A stretch of 64,000 bases of DNA, taken from assembly GCF_038502225.1 (NCBI RefSeq), contig NC_091298.1, positions 45,696,234-45,760,233 of the forward strand. Reading direction: 5' to 3'. Each line of letters begins with the position of its first letter. Positions within the stretch are counted from its first letter, which is position 1. Below are positions 19,669-31,342 of this stretch, piece by piece. The DNA is from Cherax quadricarinatus (taxonomy: Eukaryota; Arthropoda; Malacostraca; Decapoda; Parastacidae). Both the position numbers and the translations under genes were made by a program. The notes beneath the pieces were generated by a model. That model made no database searches and was not told the DNA's origin. It saw only the letters and a program-made list of their open reading frames with translations.

Positions 19669-22156
19669 GCTTGATGTGACTATAGCTAATCAGTAGACTG
19701 AGACTCCTGAGGGTTTACTGGAGCAGTTTTCAGCCATTTTAGCCTCCATATTCTAAGGGTTCTCAAGATTTTCCCGAAGGGTTGCATTCTCTGGGACCTT
19801 TCTTCTGCCAACAGATCAAGAGAGCTATTTCAAAAGGGAAAAACTATGAGTGCATTCTAGAGGGTGGAAGACTTTTCAAGCACCAGGGCTCTCTATATAT
19901 CACTCATGGGGCTCTCAAGTTAATTTTTATGGAGTCTTTTTCCTGCTGTTGTGCCTTCATCAGAAATCCTCATTTGCTCTGTATTCACCAGGAATTTCAG
20001 TAGTGCTTCTGCCTTCTTCTACATGAAATAATTTACTAGTTCATAGCAGTACAATTGGGTCTGTAGTGAATCTTGTGGCTCTTCACTCAAGTGTGCTGCT
20101 CTTTGGGTATGGCATCCTTGTGGTGAAATCATCCATCCAGTACATGTTGACTGTGATATTTATCATCTTTCTCAAAATAATCAAATTCACAAGAACACCA
20201 TCTTGAATGTGATTTGTAGATAATTTGCTGGAGAAACAGGTTGTCCTATGGAATCTCCGTCATAGTTGCGTCACCTGATCTCATGTGACCCACATTATGA
20301 TGATTGTATCAGCTTCAATACTTTTCACTTTGGGGCTTCTATCTTACCTTGCCTGAAATGCTCTGCATAACCATGGGATTTCTGCATACACAAATAAATG
20401 TCACACATCTCTGTACAAACATTGTATCATGTGGAAATAAGTCTTTGACTTTGACTACTGGTAGGGCAACAGCGAATTAAATCTCACCCTTTATAATAAT
20501 GTATAATCTGTTCTTTCATTCCTCCAGTCAGCTGTACAGGGGGTTATGGGGTTTCCACTCAGTGAATCCATTTGATTAGATTCCTGTATTTCCCACCCTA
20601 GGTGATGATTATTCATAGATTCAAGATTGGATTGTATATCTTGATGCCCCACTCTCAATGTGTCAAGACCATTATGGTTGTCTACTCAAGATGCTATGAG
20701 TTAATGTGGCAAGTGTTACACACTTTCTTGCAGACCAGGGCCATTCCCATCACAAATGTCACTCACTTCATGGTCATCAAATTCCTCATTCACTTGTTCT
20801 ATAAGTACTGAATAGAGTGAACTATTCAAGTACATAAGTGCACTTTGGGGGAGTCTGTCACCTGGGAGTTTTTGTACACAGAGCACCCTCATTAAGAACA
20901 TCGTTGTGGCCATGTGTTTTTAACAACTCAGATCTCTCAGATGGATTCAGGTGTGATTTTTCTGTGTCGTGTGTGCATATATTGCTTCATAACCATCTTT
21001 GAACATGCCCCTGGAAGAGAGTACCTATTCCACACACAAGATGATATTTCTTCTGGCAATTGCTTCTGCTGCCCAAGTGGATGCCTTATGTGCTTTAGGT
21101 TTGCTGGATCTGTTTTGCTTTCATCCCATGGAATTCACCCTGGACCATAAGGTTGCATTTTCTCTCTAAAGAACAAAATGGTTCAGAACTTACATTGTAC
21201 ACTATTATCAATTATTATACAATTGTAAGTTTGTCTGGTAATCCTATGTTATACTCACTTGAGAAATTAAAGGATTATATCTCTTTGCTATGGCTGGAAA
21301 CTCTTCAGACGAGCCTCTTTCTTAATATGGATTCGGGGTCTCGACAGCAGCTCAATTCCTGTCCACCTGGGTGAAACAATTTATCATATTTGTTCACACC
21401 AGGCAAGGCCTTCCTAGTGAGGAGCCATGACGCCAGAGACATGTCTGTGTCCTCAGCGCTGTACCTCATGTTCATCTGGACCTCACCTTGGAGGGCATGA
21501 AGATCTGCAGGGCATGAAGATCACATGTGCATCAACTTCTCCAGACATTACCATACCATACTCTATCCGCTTTCAGATGTTGTCTTTTTGGGTCGTCAAC
21601 TTGCTACTTTCTCAGGTCAGTGTTTCTTAACTGTTTTATTGCCAGCTTCTTTGGTAACTTCCCCTCCTGATTTTTTACCAGGGTATCTTTCCAACCTTTG
21701 GCCTGTGTTGATGTGGTACACTGATGTTTGACATACACTGTAACAAGGAGCAATGATGGTCATTATCCTTCATTATGTAAGAGTTAGGGTGTCTGTCAGC
21801 CAAGCATATAGAAAAGCTCATAGTGGTCCTCTTGGTATTTGCGCTAGTCTGACTTGCAGCACAAAACTAAAATTCAAACTTGGTAAGTGTTTTGACAGTT
21901 TCAGTTTGTCCAATACCAGTAAGAACATACAGTCAAATGTGGTAACCATCTTGATATAGCTTTATAGTCAGAGATGTTATGGTCCTTACCAGTAGAAATG
22001 TATGGGGTAATATTCCTGGATAACTATTTGTGAGCTATCAAGTCTCATCCAGATGGTTCTTTAATTTCTGATACTGGTAGTTTTCCAATGACATAATTGG
22101 GTTCCTGATGCATGTAGGTAATTATGAAAGGATGTGTGAGAGATTACACCTGCTCT

Positions 22157-22157
<1 letters not shown>
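19669..22157. other. Long intronic stretch, unrecognised
   Basis: About 2.5 kb without a repeat boundary that I can define. Several short + strand frames of 65-78 codons occur (for example 20914-21150 and 21427-21630). Base composition is less AT-rich than in neighbouring intron and the text looks like an old decayed coding element, but I cannot name a family. I call no gene here. Confidence 0.3.
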
Positions 22158-22205
<48 letters not shown>

Positions 22206-22397
22206 CACCTAGTTGAGGTTGCAGGGGCCGAGCCCTAGCTTCTGGCCCCACCTCTTCACTGGTCGCTACTAGGTCACTCCCTGAACCGTGAGCTTTATCA
22301 TACCTCTGCTGTGTGTGTGTGTGTGTGTGTTTTTGTGTGTGTGTGTGTGTGTGTTTTTGTGTGTGTGTGTGTGTGTGTGTTTTTGTGTGTGTGTGTG
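22158..22397. repeat. GT microsatellite split by a dispersed repeat
   Basis: Pure GT runs (22160-22201 and 22309-22397, the second with TTTTT breaks) flank a 105-bp non-repetitive segment. That segment starts ACTCACCTAGTTGAGGTTGC and ends GAGCTTTATCATACCTCTGC, probably a fragment of a dispersed element. Open frames here are alternating Cys-Val or Thr-His artefacts. Confidence 0.85.
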
Positions 22398-23084
22398 CAG
22401 TCCACATTCACTGTGTTGGTATTGATAAGGATTTTTCTGGTTTGCCAGAAATCATATTTGAGCAAATCTCTCTCTCTTGGAATGTATTGGCCAGGGTCTG
22501 TACAAGAACTCTTCTACTCACCTTCAAATAAGTGTGTCTATCTAGCAATTTAGCTTTGTTTTTTGTTTAAGTGCTCTTTACTTTAGCTATCTCCACTACG
22601 ATTTTTTTGGTACTAAGTGGTAGTTATTGGTATTAATGGTTAACGGAACCTGAGCATACTATAACATTATGAAGAATGAAACCAATTTTCTGTGTAAGAT
22701 ACTGTGAATTATATTGTCTACCAGCTCCAGGGGTTATCATAGTTCATGGAACCTGAACTCATATTATAATAGTATGAAGAACTACTTTCTGCCAGCTGTA
22801 CCTTTCCAGGCTCTTCTGAATGATGCAAAAGGAACTTTACATATTAAGTGCCTTTCTTTTGATCATGCAAATGTATCAAATTAAAATTGAATCATAACAG
22901 TAACCATATGAAGTGTGAATGCTTCTTAGAAATGAAGATTTTGATTTTGATTTGCAAAGTGGCATAAGGGTATATTAAAAGAGGTTGTTGTTTTTGTTAG
23001 TGCTTCATAAAATCTTCCACACACAACTTTTCGTTCTTTATAACATTATATTGCACTACAGTCATAAAAATTCTGTCCATGTAA
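22398..23084. other. Intron sequence, nothing recognised
   Basis: AT-rich, with no open frame or repeat that can be supported up to the TTAA at 23085. Confidence 0.4.
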
Positions 23085-23088
23085 TTAA

Positions 23089-24165
23089 CCCTTTCAGGGC
23101 TGGTGCCGTACTAGTACAGCTTGCACGCCAGGGTTGGTGCCATACTTGAACACATAAATTCTAACGCCTTCAAATCTAGCGAGAGAAAGCTAGTAGGCCT
23201 ACATATGAAAGAATGGGTCTATGTAGTCAGTGTGCACGGTATTAAAAAAAATTCTGCAGCACACACTGCATAATGAGAAAAAAAAAATCCGACTGTGTTT
23301 TTGGTTTAAAACAGCGACTTTGCAGTGTATTTTCGTATGCTATTTATGGTTGTATTCTAGTTTTCCTGGTCTCATTTTATAGAATGGAAGACATATTACG
23401 GAAATTGAGATGATTTTTGTTGGTTTCACAAAGAAAAGTACCTTGAAATTGAGCTCAAAGCAGCAGAAATGTTCGATTTTTGCCAAAGTTCAAAAGTTAA
23501 TAAATCAAGCCATGCATCCAATACACATGAACTGGTGAATCTAATATTCTTTCACAAATGCGCTGATATTATTTATACCATTTCTACACCATTTCTACAC
23601 TAATGCAGTAGTCTGCATAACATAAATCTTCTATTTTTTGTGAGAATAAAAATTCAAAGTGGAAAGTAAAAGAAATGTAACAGAGGCCTGAGAACATGAC
23701 TAATGAACAGAGGGAATGTTATTTTAGTGCGAGGAATGTCTGTCTTGTTTATTCTGGACCCTATTTGGAAATTGGCATCTTTTGAAATTTGTGTGAAATT
23801 GGCAAAATTGCCAATTTCGGACCACTTTGTTGGATAGTTGAAATCGGTAAATGGGTGGTTTCTTGTACTCATTCGATAGAAAAAATGGAGTTCTAGTGAA
23901 ATAGTTAAGATTTTTGTCAACTGGTACATTGGAATTGGCCGAAAATAGGGCTCAAATTGGGCGAAATCACCGATGCATCAACATCGTCGAGACCGCTAAC
24001 TTCGTGAGAGCATAATTCCGTATGTTTTCCATCAAATTTCATACTTTTGGTGTCATTATGATCGGGAAAAGATTCTCATTTCACAAGAAAAAATAATTAT
24101 TTTTTTTCGAAAAATTTCCGACCCTGAGAACAAGTTTAAGAGAGGGCCTGCCGACCCTGTAAGGG
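23089..24165. mobile_element. piggyBac-like non-autonomous transposon
   Basis: TTAA lies on both sides (23085-23088 and 24166-24169). The outer sequence is TTAACCCTTTCAGGG on the left and, in reverse, TTAACCCTTACAGGG on the right. TTAA duplication with CCC..GGG ends is the hallmark of piggyBac. The 1077-bp interior has no transposase. Partial copies of the interior occur at 26146-26815 and 26988-27310, so this is a multicopy family. Confidence 0.8.
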
Positions 24166-24746
24166 TTAATACCATAGTATCTAACTATATAAATCCCATT
24201 GATAGCAGGTAGTTTTATATTGGAAATGAGCATTTCTAGACAATATCTTGAGTAAATAAAGTACAGTATGTAATACACTATTACAAGTTTTATTTAACAC
24301 ATTACAATGCTTATCTGAAATAATACAAAGGCAAACATTATAACATAATATAGCATTCAATAAATTCAATAAATATTGTGACAAATTTCTGTAGTGATAT
24401 TTAGTAACATCACATTCTCCCAAATTCGTCCACTAACCTTTGCAATTTTTCTTTAGAATCTCCCATAAGCACAGTATCATCAGCAAAAAGTAACTGTGTC
24501 ACTTCCCATTTTGTATTTATTTAATTCCCCATAATTTAATCCCACCCCTCTCCCGAACACCCTAGCATTTACTTCTTTTACATCCCCATCTATAAATACA
24601 TTAAACAACCATGTGTGTAAAGGTAGAAAGTTGAAAGTGAACATAGAAAAGAGTAAGGTGATGAGAGTATCAAATGATTTAGATAAAGAAAAATTGGAAA
24701 TCAAATTGAAGAGGAGGAGTATGGAAGAAGTGAATGTTTTCACATA

Positions 24747-24949
24747 CAGTGGACCCCCGGTTTACGATATTATTTCATTCCAGAAGTATGTTCAGGTGCC
24801 ATTACTGAACGAATTTGTTCCCATAAGGAATATTGTGAATTAGATTAGTCCATTGCAGACCCCCAAACATACACGTACAAACGCACTTACATAAATACAC
24901 TTAAATAATTGGTCGCATTGGGAGCTGATCGTAAACCGGGGGTCCACTG
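24747..24949. mobile_element. Complete 203-bp Tigger-family MITE
   Basis: The ends CAGTGGACCCCCGGTTTACG and its reverse complement are perfect over 20 bases, with TA duplicated at 24745-24746 and 24950-24951. Closing the gap restores the RTE reading TTTTCACATATTTGGGAGTT. The ends match the autonomous element at 49275-51644. Confidence 0.92.
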
Positions 24950-25735
24950 TATTTGGGAGTTGACGTGTCAGCGGATGGATTTATGAAGGATGAGGTTAAT
25001 CACAGTATTGATGAAGAAAAAAAGGTGAGTGGTGCATTGAGGTATATGTGGAGTCAAAAAATGGTATCTATGGAGGCAAAGAAGGGAATGTATGAAAGTA
25101 TAGTACAGGTCCACCATCACAAATCCTGCAATCAGTTATTCGGTTCCTTCAGTTATTCGGCACTAATTTTGTCTAGCATAATTTCAAATTTCCAGGGTCG
25201 CCACACCAACCTGCTGGTACTGTTTGGTGGCGTTACTTGCTCCATAAGTCATTCCAATTTCTTTTTCTCCATTTATTGTTTTAACCTGCTTACTTTTAGC
25301 CCTAGCCATGGTTCCAATGAATAAAAGCTTCTCATTATGTAAAGCACCTACACAGTACATTATCCATTAAAGATAAGGTGGCTTTGAAGCCACTGTCGGT
25401 TGTCATGAACTCAGTCTCATGAAGCAGGAGAATATGCTTTATTATTACGCTAATATCAACACTAAAGCTTATTTGCCTATCACAATTGATCTAATATGAC
25501 ATAATAAACAATATAAATAACATAAAACATGTTAAATACTCCAGAATAAATAATATTTGGCATAACACCGAGCAGTTCGACAGAGGTATGAAGAGGATAT
25601 GGTATACAAATACCATTCTCCTATCCCTGTCTTGGGAGCTTATATTATAGAAAACAGAGTGTATCACAGGGTTAACTGTGATATACACTCGTACTGCACC
25701 ATAAACATGAAACAAAAAAGTTATTTACTCTATGT

Positions 25736-26145
25736 AGATTATCACACATAGCAGCATATGTGTAGAGAACCTAGGATAACCCAAAAAAGTCAACGTGGCT
25801 TATTTTTAGAACCTGGCTTGGGTTAGCCATATATGATTTTTGGTAAATATTCAATTCCCAGCCAGGGTAGAAACATTAGGCGTGTTTCTTTGCACCTGTT
25901 ATCTACATTTACCCATCAGTAAATGGGTACCTGGGTGTTAGTGGACTGGTGTGGGTGTTATCCTGGGACACTGACCTAATTTTCTTGAAATACTTATCAT
26001 AACAAGCGGCTTTCTATATAGTAGTATGTCACTGATGTCAGCTAGGCCTGTATACATTATACATGTATGTGTAGTAAATAAAGATATTATTATTATTATT
26101 ATAATTATTATGATTATTATTATTATTATTATATTATTATTTTCT
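25736..26145 (+). mobile_element. SINE with ATT-repeat tail
   Basis: The segment GTGTAGAGAACCTAGGATAA leads to ATTCCCAGCCAGGGTAGAAA (a decayed B-box side), then AAATGGGTACCTGGGTGTTA and GTGGACTGGTGTGGGTGTTA. It ends in CGGCTTTCTATATAGTAGTA and an ATT-rich tail at 26084-26145. Its middle matches the SINEs at 11998 and 18216. Confidence 0.65.
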
Positions 26146-26815
26146 CAGTTGTTTGTTGGGTTATCCTATTCAAACTTGGGCAATGTATGATGAAAAGATA
26201 CTTCTTACCGTAGACCAAAAATGAAAGAAATCAGACCATAAATAGCGGAGTTCACTTCTCAGCCATTAGCGGTATATTTTTGTATGGTTATGGTTATATT
26301 CTCATTTTTTCGGTCTCATTTGATAGAATGAAAGATATATTACAGAAATAGATATGATTTTGATTGCTTTCATGACGAAAAGTACCTTGAAATTGCGCTC
26401 ACAGTAGCGAAAATGTTCTATTCTTTAGCGAAGCTCAAGAGTAAACAAATGACGTCACCGTCCAATACCTGTCCGCCTGCCAGTCCAGATTCCAGTACGG
26501 AGTCAAGAATGGCTTGACATTATTTATACAATTATTACAATAATGCAGCAGTCTGCATAACAGTAAATCTTCTATTTTTTTGTGAATAAAAATTCCAAAT
26601 GGTAAGCAAGAGTAATATAAGAGGGGTCTGTAGCCATGACTAATTAACAGAGAAAATGTTATTTTAGTGCCAGGAATGTCTGCATTGTTTATTCTGGATC
26701 CTATTTTGAAATTGGCATCTGTTGAAATTTGTGTGAATTCGGCCAAACTGCCAATTTCTGACCACTTTATTGGGTAGTTGAAATAAGTGAATGGGCGGTT
26801 TCTTGTACTCAGTTG
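26146..26815. mobile_element. piggyBac-like element fragment
   Basis: Its internal sequence is homologous to 23330-23870: for example ATAATGCAGCAGTCTGCATA, and the AATGTTATTTTAGTGCCAGG and GAAATTGGCATCTG stretches. Neither TTAA end is present. Confidence 0.75.
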
Positions 26816-26832
26816 ACAAACTAGAAGTAAAT

Positions 26833-26985
26833 AAGTTTATTCAGGTATACACAAATACAGTTACATAGATTATCATACATAGCAGTGTATGTGTAGAGAA
26901 CCTAGGATAACCCAGAAAAGTCAGACAAAGTGACTTATTTCCAGTACCTGGCTTGGGCTTGCCATATATGATTTTTGGTAAATGT
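26833..26985. repeat. SINE-related repeat fragment
   Basis: TTTATTCAGGTATACACAAA leads into AGTGTATGTGTAGAGAACCT and CAGTACCTGGCTTGGGCTTG, which repeats 25736-25855. Confidence 0.65.
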
Positions 26986-26987
26986 TT

Positions 26988-27310
26988 TTTTTTTCTCGGT
27001 TGTTTGTTGGGCTGTCTCGTTGAAACTTGGGCAATGTATGATGGAAAGATGCTTCTTAACGTACAACAAAAATAAAAAAGACGGACGATAAATAAGGGAG
27101 TTCACTTCTCAGCCATTAGCCGCCTCTTTGCAGTATATTTTCGTATGGTTTTTATGGTTGTATTCTCATTTTTTCAGACTCATTTGATAGAATGGAAGAA
27201 ATATTACAGAAATAGACATGATTTTGATTGCTTTCATGACAAAAAGTACCTTGATATTGAGCTCATAGTAGCGGAAATGTTCCATTTTTGCCAATGTTCA
27301 ATGAACTTTG
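26988..27310. mobile_element. Second piggyBac-like fragment
   Basis: CTCGGTTGTTTGTTGGGCTG, AACTTGGGCAATGTATGATG and TTCACTTCTCAGCCATTAGC repeat the start of the 26146-26815 fragment. Confidence 0.7.
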
Positions 27311-28195
27311 TGTAAGACAAGTTGGTTAATTTTATTAAGTGATTCTAAAATAACCACTCTGTAATCCGGCAAACTCAGTAATCCTGCACACTACAGGTCC
27401 CAATGATGCCTGATTTGTGATGGAGGACCTGTAGTACCAACACTCTTATATGGGTGTGAAGCTTGGGTTATAAATGCTGCAGCTAGGAGGCGGCTGGAGG
27501 CAGTGGAGATGTCCTGTCTAAGAGCAATGTGTGGTGTAAATATTATGCAGAAAATTCGGAGTGTGGAAATTAGGAGAAGGTGTGGAGTTAATAAAAGTAT
27601 TAGTCAGAGGGCTGAAGAGGGTTTGTTGAGGTGGTTTGGTCATTTAGAGAGAATGGGTCAAAGTAGAATGATATGGAGAGCGTATAAATCTGTAGGGGAA
27701 GGAAGGCGGGGTAGGGGTCGACCTCGAAAAGGTTGGAGGGAGGGGGTAAAGGAGGTGTTTTGGGCGAGGGGTTTGGACTTCCAGCAAACGTGCGTGAGCG
27801 TGTTAGATAGGAGTCAATGGAGACAAATGGTATTTGGGACCTGACAATCTGTTGGAGTGTGAGCAGGGTAACATTTAGTGAAGGGATTCAGGGAAACCGG
27901 TTGTTTTATATAACCGGACTTGAGTCTTGGAAATTGGAGGTACAATGCCTGCACTCTAAAGGAGGGGTTTGGGATATTGGCAGTTTGGAGAGATATATTG
28001 TGTATTTTTATATGTATATACTTCTAAACTGTTGTATTCTGGGCACCTCTGCAAAAACAGTGATTATGTGTGAGTGAGGTGAAAGTGTTGAATGATGATG
28101 AAAGTATTTTCTTTTTTGGGATTTTCTTTCTCTTGGGTCACCCTGCCTCGGTGGGAGACGGCCGACTTGTTAAAAAAAAAAAAAACATTCTCCCC

Positions 28196-31100
28196 TCCTA
28201 AAAAAACAACATTAACTGCCATCCCACAGTTACTAAAAGCAACAGACATAGCCCCACTCCACAAAGGGGGCAGTAAAGCAATAGCAAAGAACTACAGACC
28301 GATAGCACTAACATCCCATATCATAAAAGTCTTTGAAAGGGTTCTAAGAAGCAAGATCACCACCCATCTAGATACCCATCAGTTACACAACCCAGGGCAG
28401 CATGGGTTTAGAGCTGGTCACTGCTGTCTGTCCCAACTAATGAACCACTACAACAAGGTCCTGGATGCTCTAGAAGACAAACAGAATGCAGATGTAATAT
28501 ACACAGACTTTGCAAAAGCCTTCGACAAGTGTGACCATGGTGTAATAGTGCACAAAATGCATGATAAAGGAATAACAGGAAAAGTTGGTAGATGGATCTT
28601 TTTTTTTTTTTTTTTTATCAAACTGGCCGATTCCCACCAAGGCAGGGTGGCCCGAAAAAGAAAAACTTTCACCATCATTCACTCCATCACTGTCTTGCCA
28701 GAAGGGTGCTTGACACTACAGTTTTTAAACTGCAACATTAACACCCCTCCTTCAGAGTGCAGGCACTGTACTTCCCATCTCCAGGACTCAAGTCCAGCCT
28801 GCCGGTTTCCCTGAACCCCTTCATAAATGTTACTTTGCTCACACTCCAACAGCACGTCAAGTATTAAAAACCATTTGTCTCCATTCACTCCTATCAAACA
28901 CGCTCACGCATGCCTGCTGGAAGTCCAAGCCCCTCGCACACAAAACCTTCTTTACCCCATCCCTCCAACCTTTCCTAGGCCGACCCTTACCCCGACTTCC
29001 TTCCACTACAGACTGATACACTCTTGAAGTCACTCTGTTTCGCTCCATTCTCTCTACATGTCCGAACCACCTCAACAACCCTTCTTCAGCCCTCTGGACA
29101 ACAGTTTTGGTAATCCCGCACCTCCTCCTAACTTCCAAACTACGAATTCTCTGCATTATATTCACACCACACATTGCCCTCAGACATGACATCTCCACTG
29201 CCTCCAGCCTTCTCCTCGCTGCAACATTCATCACCCATGCTTCACACCCATATAAGAGCGTTGGTAAAACTATACTCTCATACATTCCCCTCTTTGCCTC
29301 CAAGGACAAAGTTCTTTGTCTCCACAGACTCCTAAGTGCACCGCTCACCTTTTTCCCCTCATCAATTCTATGATTCACCTCATCTTTCATAGACCCATCT
29401 GCTGACACGTCCACTCCCAAATATCTGAATACATTCACCTCCTCCATACTCTCTCCCTCCAATCTGATATCCAATCTTTCATCACCTAATCTTTTTGTTA
29501 TCCTCATAACCTTACTCTTTCCTGTATTCACTTTTAATTTTCTTCTTTTGCACACCCTACCAAATTCATCCACCAATCTCTGCAACTTCTCTTCAGAATC
29601 TCCCAAGAGCACAGTGTCATCAGCAAAGAGCAACTGTGACAACTCCCACTTTATGTATGATTCTTTATCTTTTAACTCCTCACCTCTTGCCAAGACCCTC
29701 GCATTTACTTCTCTTACAACCCCATCTATAAATATATTAAACAACCACGGTGACATCACACATCCTTGTCTAAGGCCTACTTTTACTGGGAAATAATTTC
29801 CCTCTTTCCTACATACTCTAACTTGAGCCTCACTATCCTCATAAAAACTCTTCACTGCTTTCAGTAACCTACCTCCTACACCATACACCTACAACATCTG
29901 CCACATTGCCCCCCTGTCCACCCTGTCATACGCCTTTTCCAAATCCATAAATGCCACAAAGACCTCTTTAGCCTTATCTAAATACTGTTCACTTATATGT
30001 TTCACTGTAAACACCTTGTCCACACACCCCCTACTGTTCCTAAAGCCTCCTTGTTCATCTGCTATCCTATTCTCAGTCTTACTTTTAATTCTTTCAATAA
30101 TAACTCTACCATACACTTTACCAGGTATACTCAACAGACTTATCCCCCTATAATTTTTGCACTCTCTTTTGTCCCCTTTGCCTTTATACAAAGGAACTAT
30201 GCATGCTCTCTGCCAATCCCTATGGATCTATAATTTCCTAACAAACAGAACACAAATAGTAGTAGTCAACAGAGTAAAGTCTGAGGCGGCTATTGTGAAA
30301 AGCACAGTACTGGCTCCCATCTTGTTCCTCATCCTCATATTGGACATAGACAGGGATATAAGCCACAGTGCCGTGTCTTCCTTTGCAGATGACACCCAAA
30401 TCTGCATATCAGTGTCCTCCATTGAAGCCACTGCAAGGTTCCAGGCAGACATCAACCAAATCTTCAAATGGGCTGCAGAAAACAATATGCAGTTCAATGA
30501 TGAGAACTTTCAATTACTCTGATATGGTAAACGTGAGGAAATTAAAATTTCATCAGAGTATAAAACAAATTCTAACTACACAATAGAGTGAAAAACTAAT
30601 GTCAAAGACCTGGGAGTGATCATGTTGGAAGATCTCACCTTCAAGGACTGTAACGTTGTATCAATCACATCTGCTAGAAAAATGACAGGATGGACAATGA
30701 GAACCTTCAAAACCAGGGATGCCAAGCCCATGATGACACTCTTCAGGTCGCTTGTTCTATCTAGGCTGGAATATTGCTGCACACTAACAGGACCTTTCAA
30801 GGCAGGTGAAGTTGCTGTCCTAGAAAATGTACAGAGAACTTTCACGGTGCGCATAACTGAGATAAAACACCTCAATTACTGGGAGCGCTTGAAGTTCCTG
30901 AACCTGTGCTCCCTGGAATGATACATGATTAAATACACCTGGAAAATCCTAGAGGGATTAGTACCAAACTTGCACACGAAAATCACTCCCTACAAAAGCA
31001 AAAGACTTGGCAGATAATGCAACATCCCCCCAATGAAAAGCAGGGGTGTCACTAGCATGTTAAGAGCCAACACACTAAGTGTTAGGGGCCCAAGACTATT

Positions 31101-31342
31101 CAACTGCCTCCCAGCATAGATAAGGAGGATTACCGATAGACCCATGGCGTCTTCAAGCAGACACTGGACAAGCACCTAAAGTCAGTACCTGACCAGCAGG
31201 GCTGTGGTCTGTACATTGGATTGTGTGTGGCCAGCAGTAACAGCCTGGTTGATCAGGCCCTGATCCACCATGAGGCCTGGTCACAGACCGGGCTGCGGGG
31301 ACGTTGAACCTCGGAACTCTCTCCAGGCAAACTCCAGGTAAG
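28196..31342 (+). pseudogene. CR1-like LINE copy A, reverse transcriptase split by an RTE
   Basis: Before the insert it encodes ATDIAPLHKGGSKAIAKNYR, PIALTSHIIKVFERVLRSKI, GQHGFRAGHC and VIYTDFAKAFDKCDHGV (RT finger and palm motifs, catalytic D of the first box present). After the insert, from 30230, come IYNFLTNRTQ, VLAPILFLILILDIDRD and SSFADDTQICIS, the FADD active site. A thumb region follows, and then the family 3' end with GTTTGCCTGG-type tail in reverse near 31325. Stops and frameshifts break it (for example after NFQLL at 30520). The endonuclease part is missing. Family assignment to the CR1/Jockey group is by motif style only. Confidence 0.82.
28600..30221 (-). pseudogene. RTE-like LINE, 5'-truncated, inserted in LINE copy A
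   Basis: The poly(T) at 28600-28616 on the + strand is the poly(A) tail of a minus-strand insertion. The duplicated target ATGGATCT is at 28592-28599 and 30222-30229. A nearly clean ORF (28857-29888) encodes RVCRKEGNYFPVKVGLRQGC, VMSPWLFNIFIDGVV, QLLFADDTVLLGDS and the C-terminal zinc-finger-less region up to FDRSEWRQMVFNT. The upstream part (29889-30191) holds FMDLEKAYDRVDRG, separated by one stop. The sequence is very close to the copy at 52593-55857; the endonuclease is lost to truncation. Confidence 0.9.

Larger units (their letters stand above)
25106..27431. mobile_element. Tigger-like TA element with internal insertions
   Basis: The ends CAGGTCCACCATCACAAATC and GATTTGTGATGGAGGACCTG are inverted repeats, with TA outside at 25104-25105 and 27432-27433. 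Excision restores the RTE codons for SIVVPTLLYG. A minus-strand N-terminus MARAKSKQVKTINGEKEIGM lies at about 25250-25317, in the style of Tigger-type transposases; the catalytic domain is missing. The interior has been replaced by other repeats: 25435-25560, a SINE at 25736-26145, piggyBac-like fragments at 26146-26815 and 26988-27310, and a SINE piece at 26833-26985. Confidence 0.8.
24425..28183 (+). mobile_element. RTE-like LINE with 5' inversion, later split twice
   Basis: Four blocks make one element. The minus-strand block 24425-24612 encodes NVFIDGDVKEVNARVFGRGV and then the active-site region. The + block 24613-24746 (CKGRKLKVNIEKSK onward) is the part that should directly follow it. 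The + block 24952-25105 continues, and the + block 27432-28183 (VPTLLYGCEAWVINAAARRR to a poly(A) tail) ends it. The head-to-head junction at about 24612 falls inside one protein region, as in twin-primed LINE insertions. The interruptions are a MITE (24747-24949) and a TA element (25106-27431). Not functional. Confidence 0.85.

Noticed and set aside
19669..22157. Several + strand frames of 65-78 codons as a degraded retroelement
   Set aside because: I could not identify a single diagnostic motif, so no family or gene is claimed.
22144..22553. Cys/Val and Thr/His frames at the GT repeat
   Set aside because: Pure microsatellite translation.
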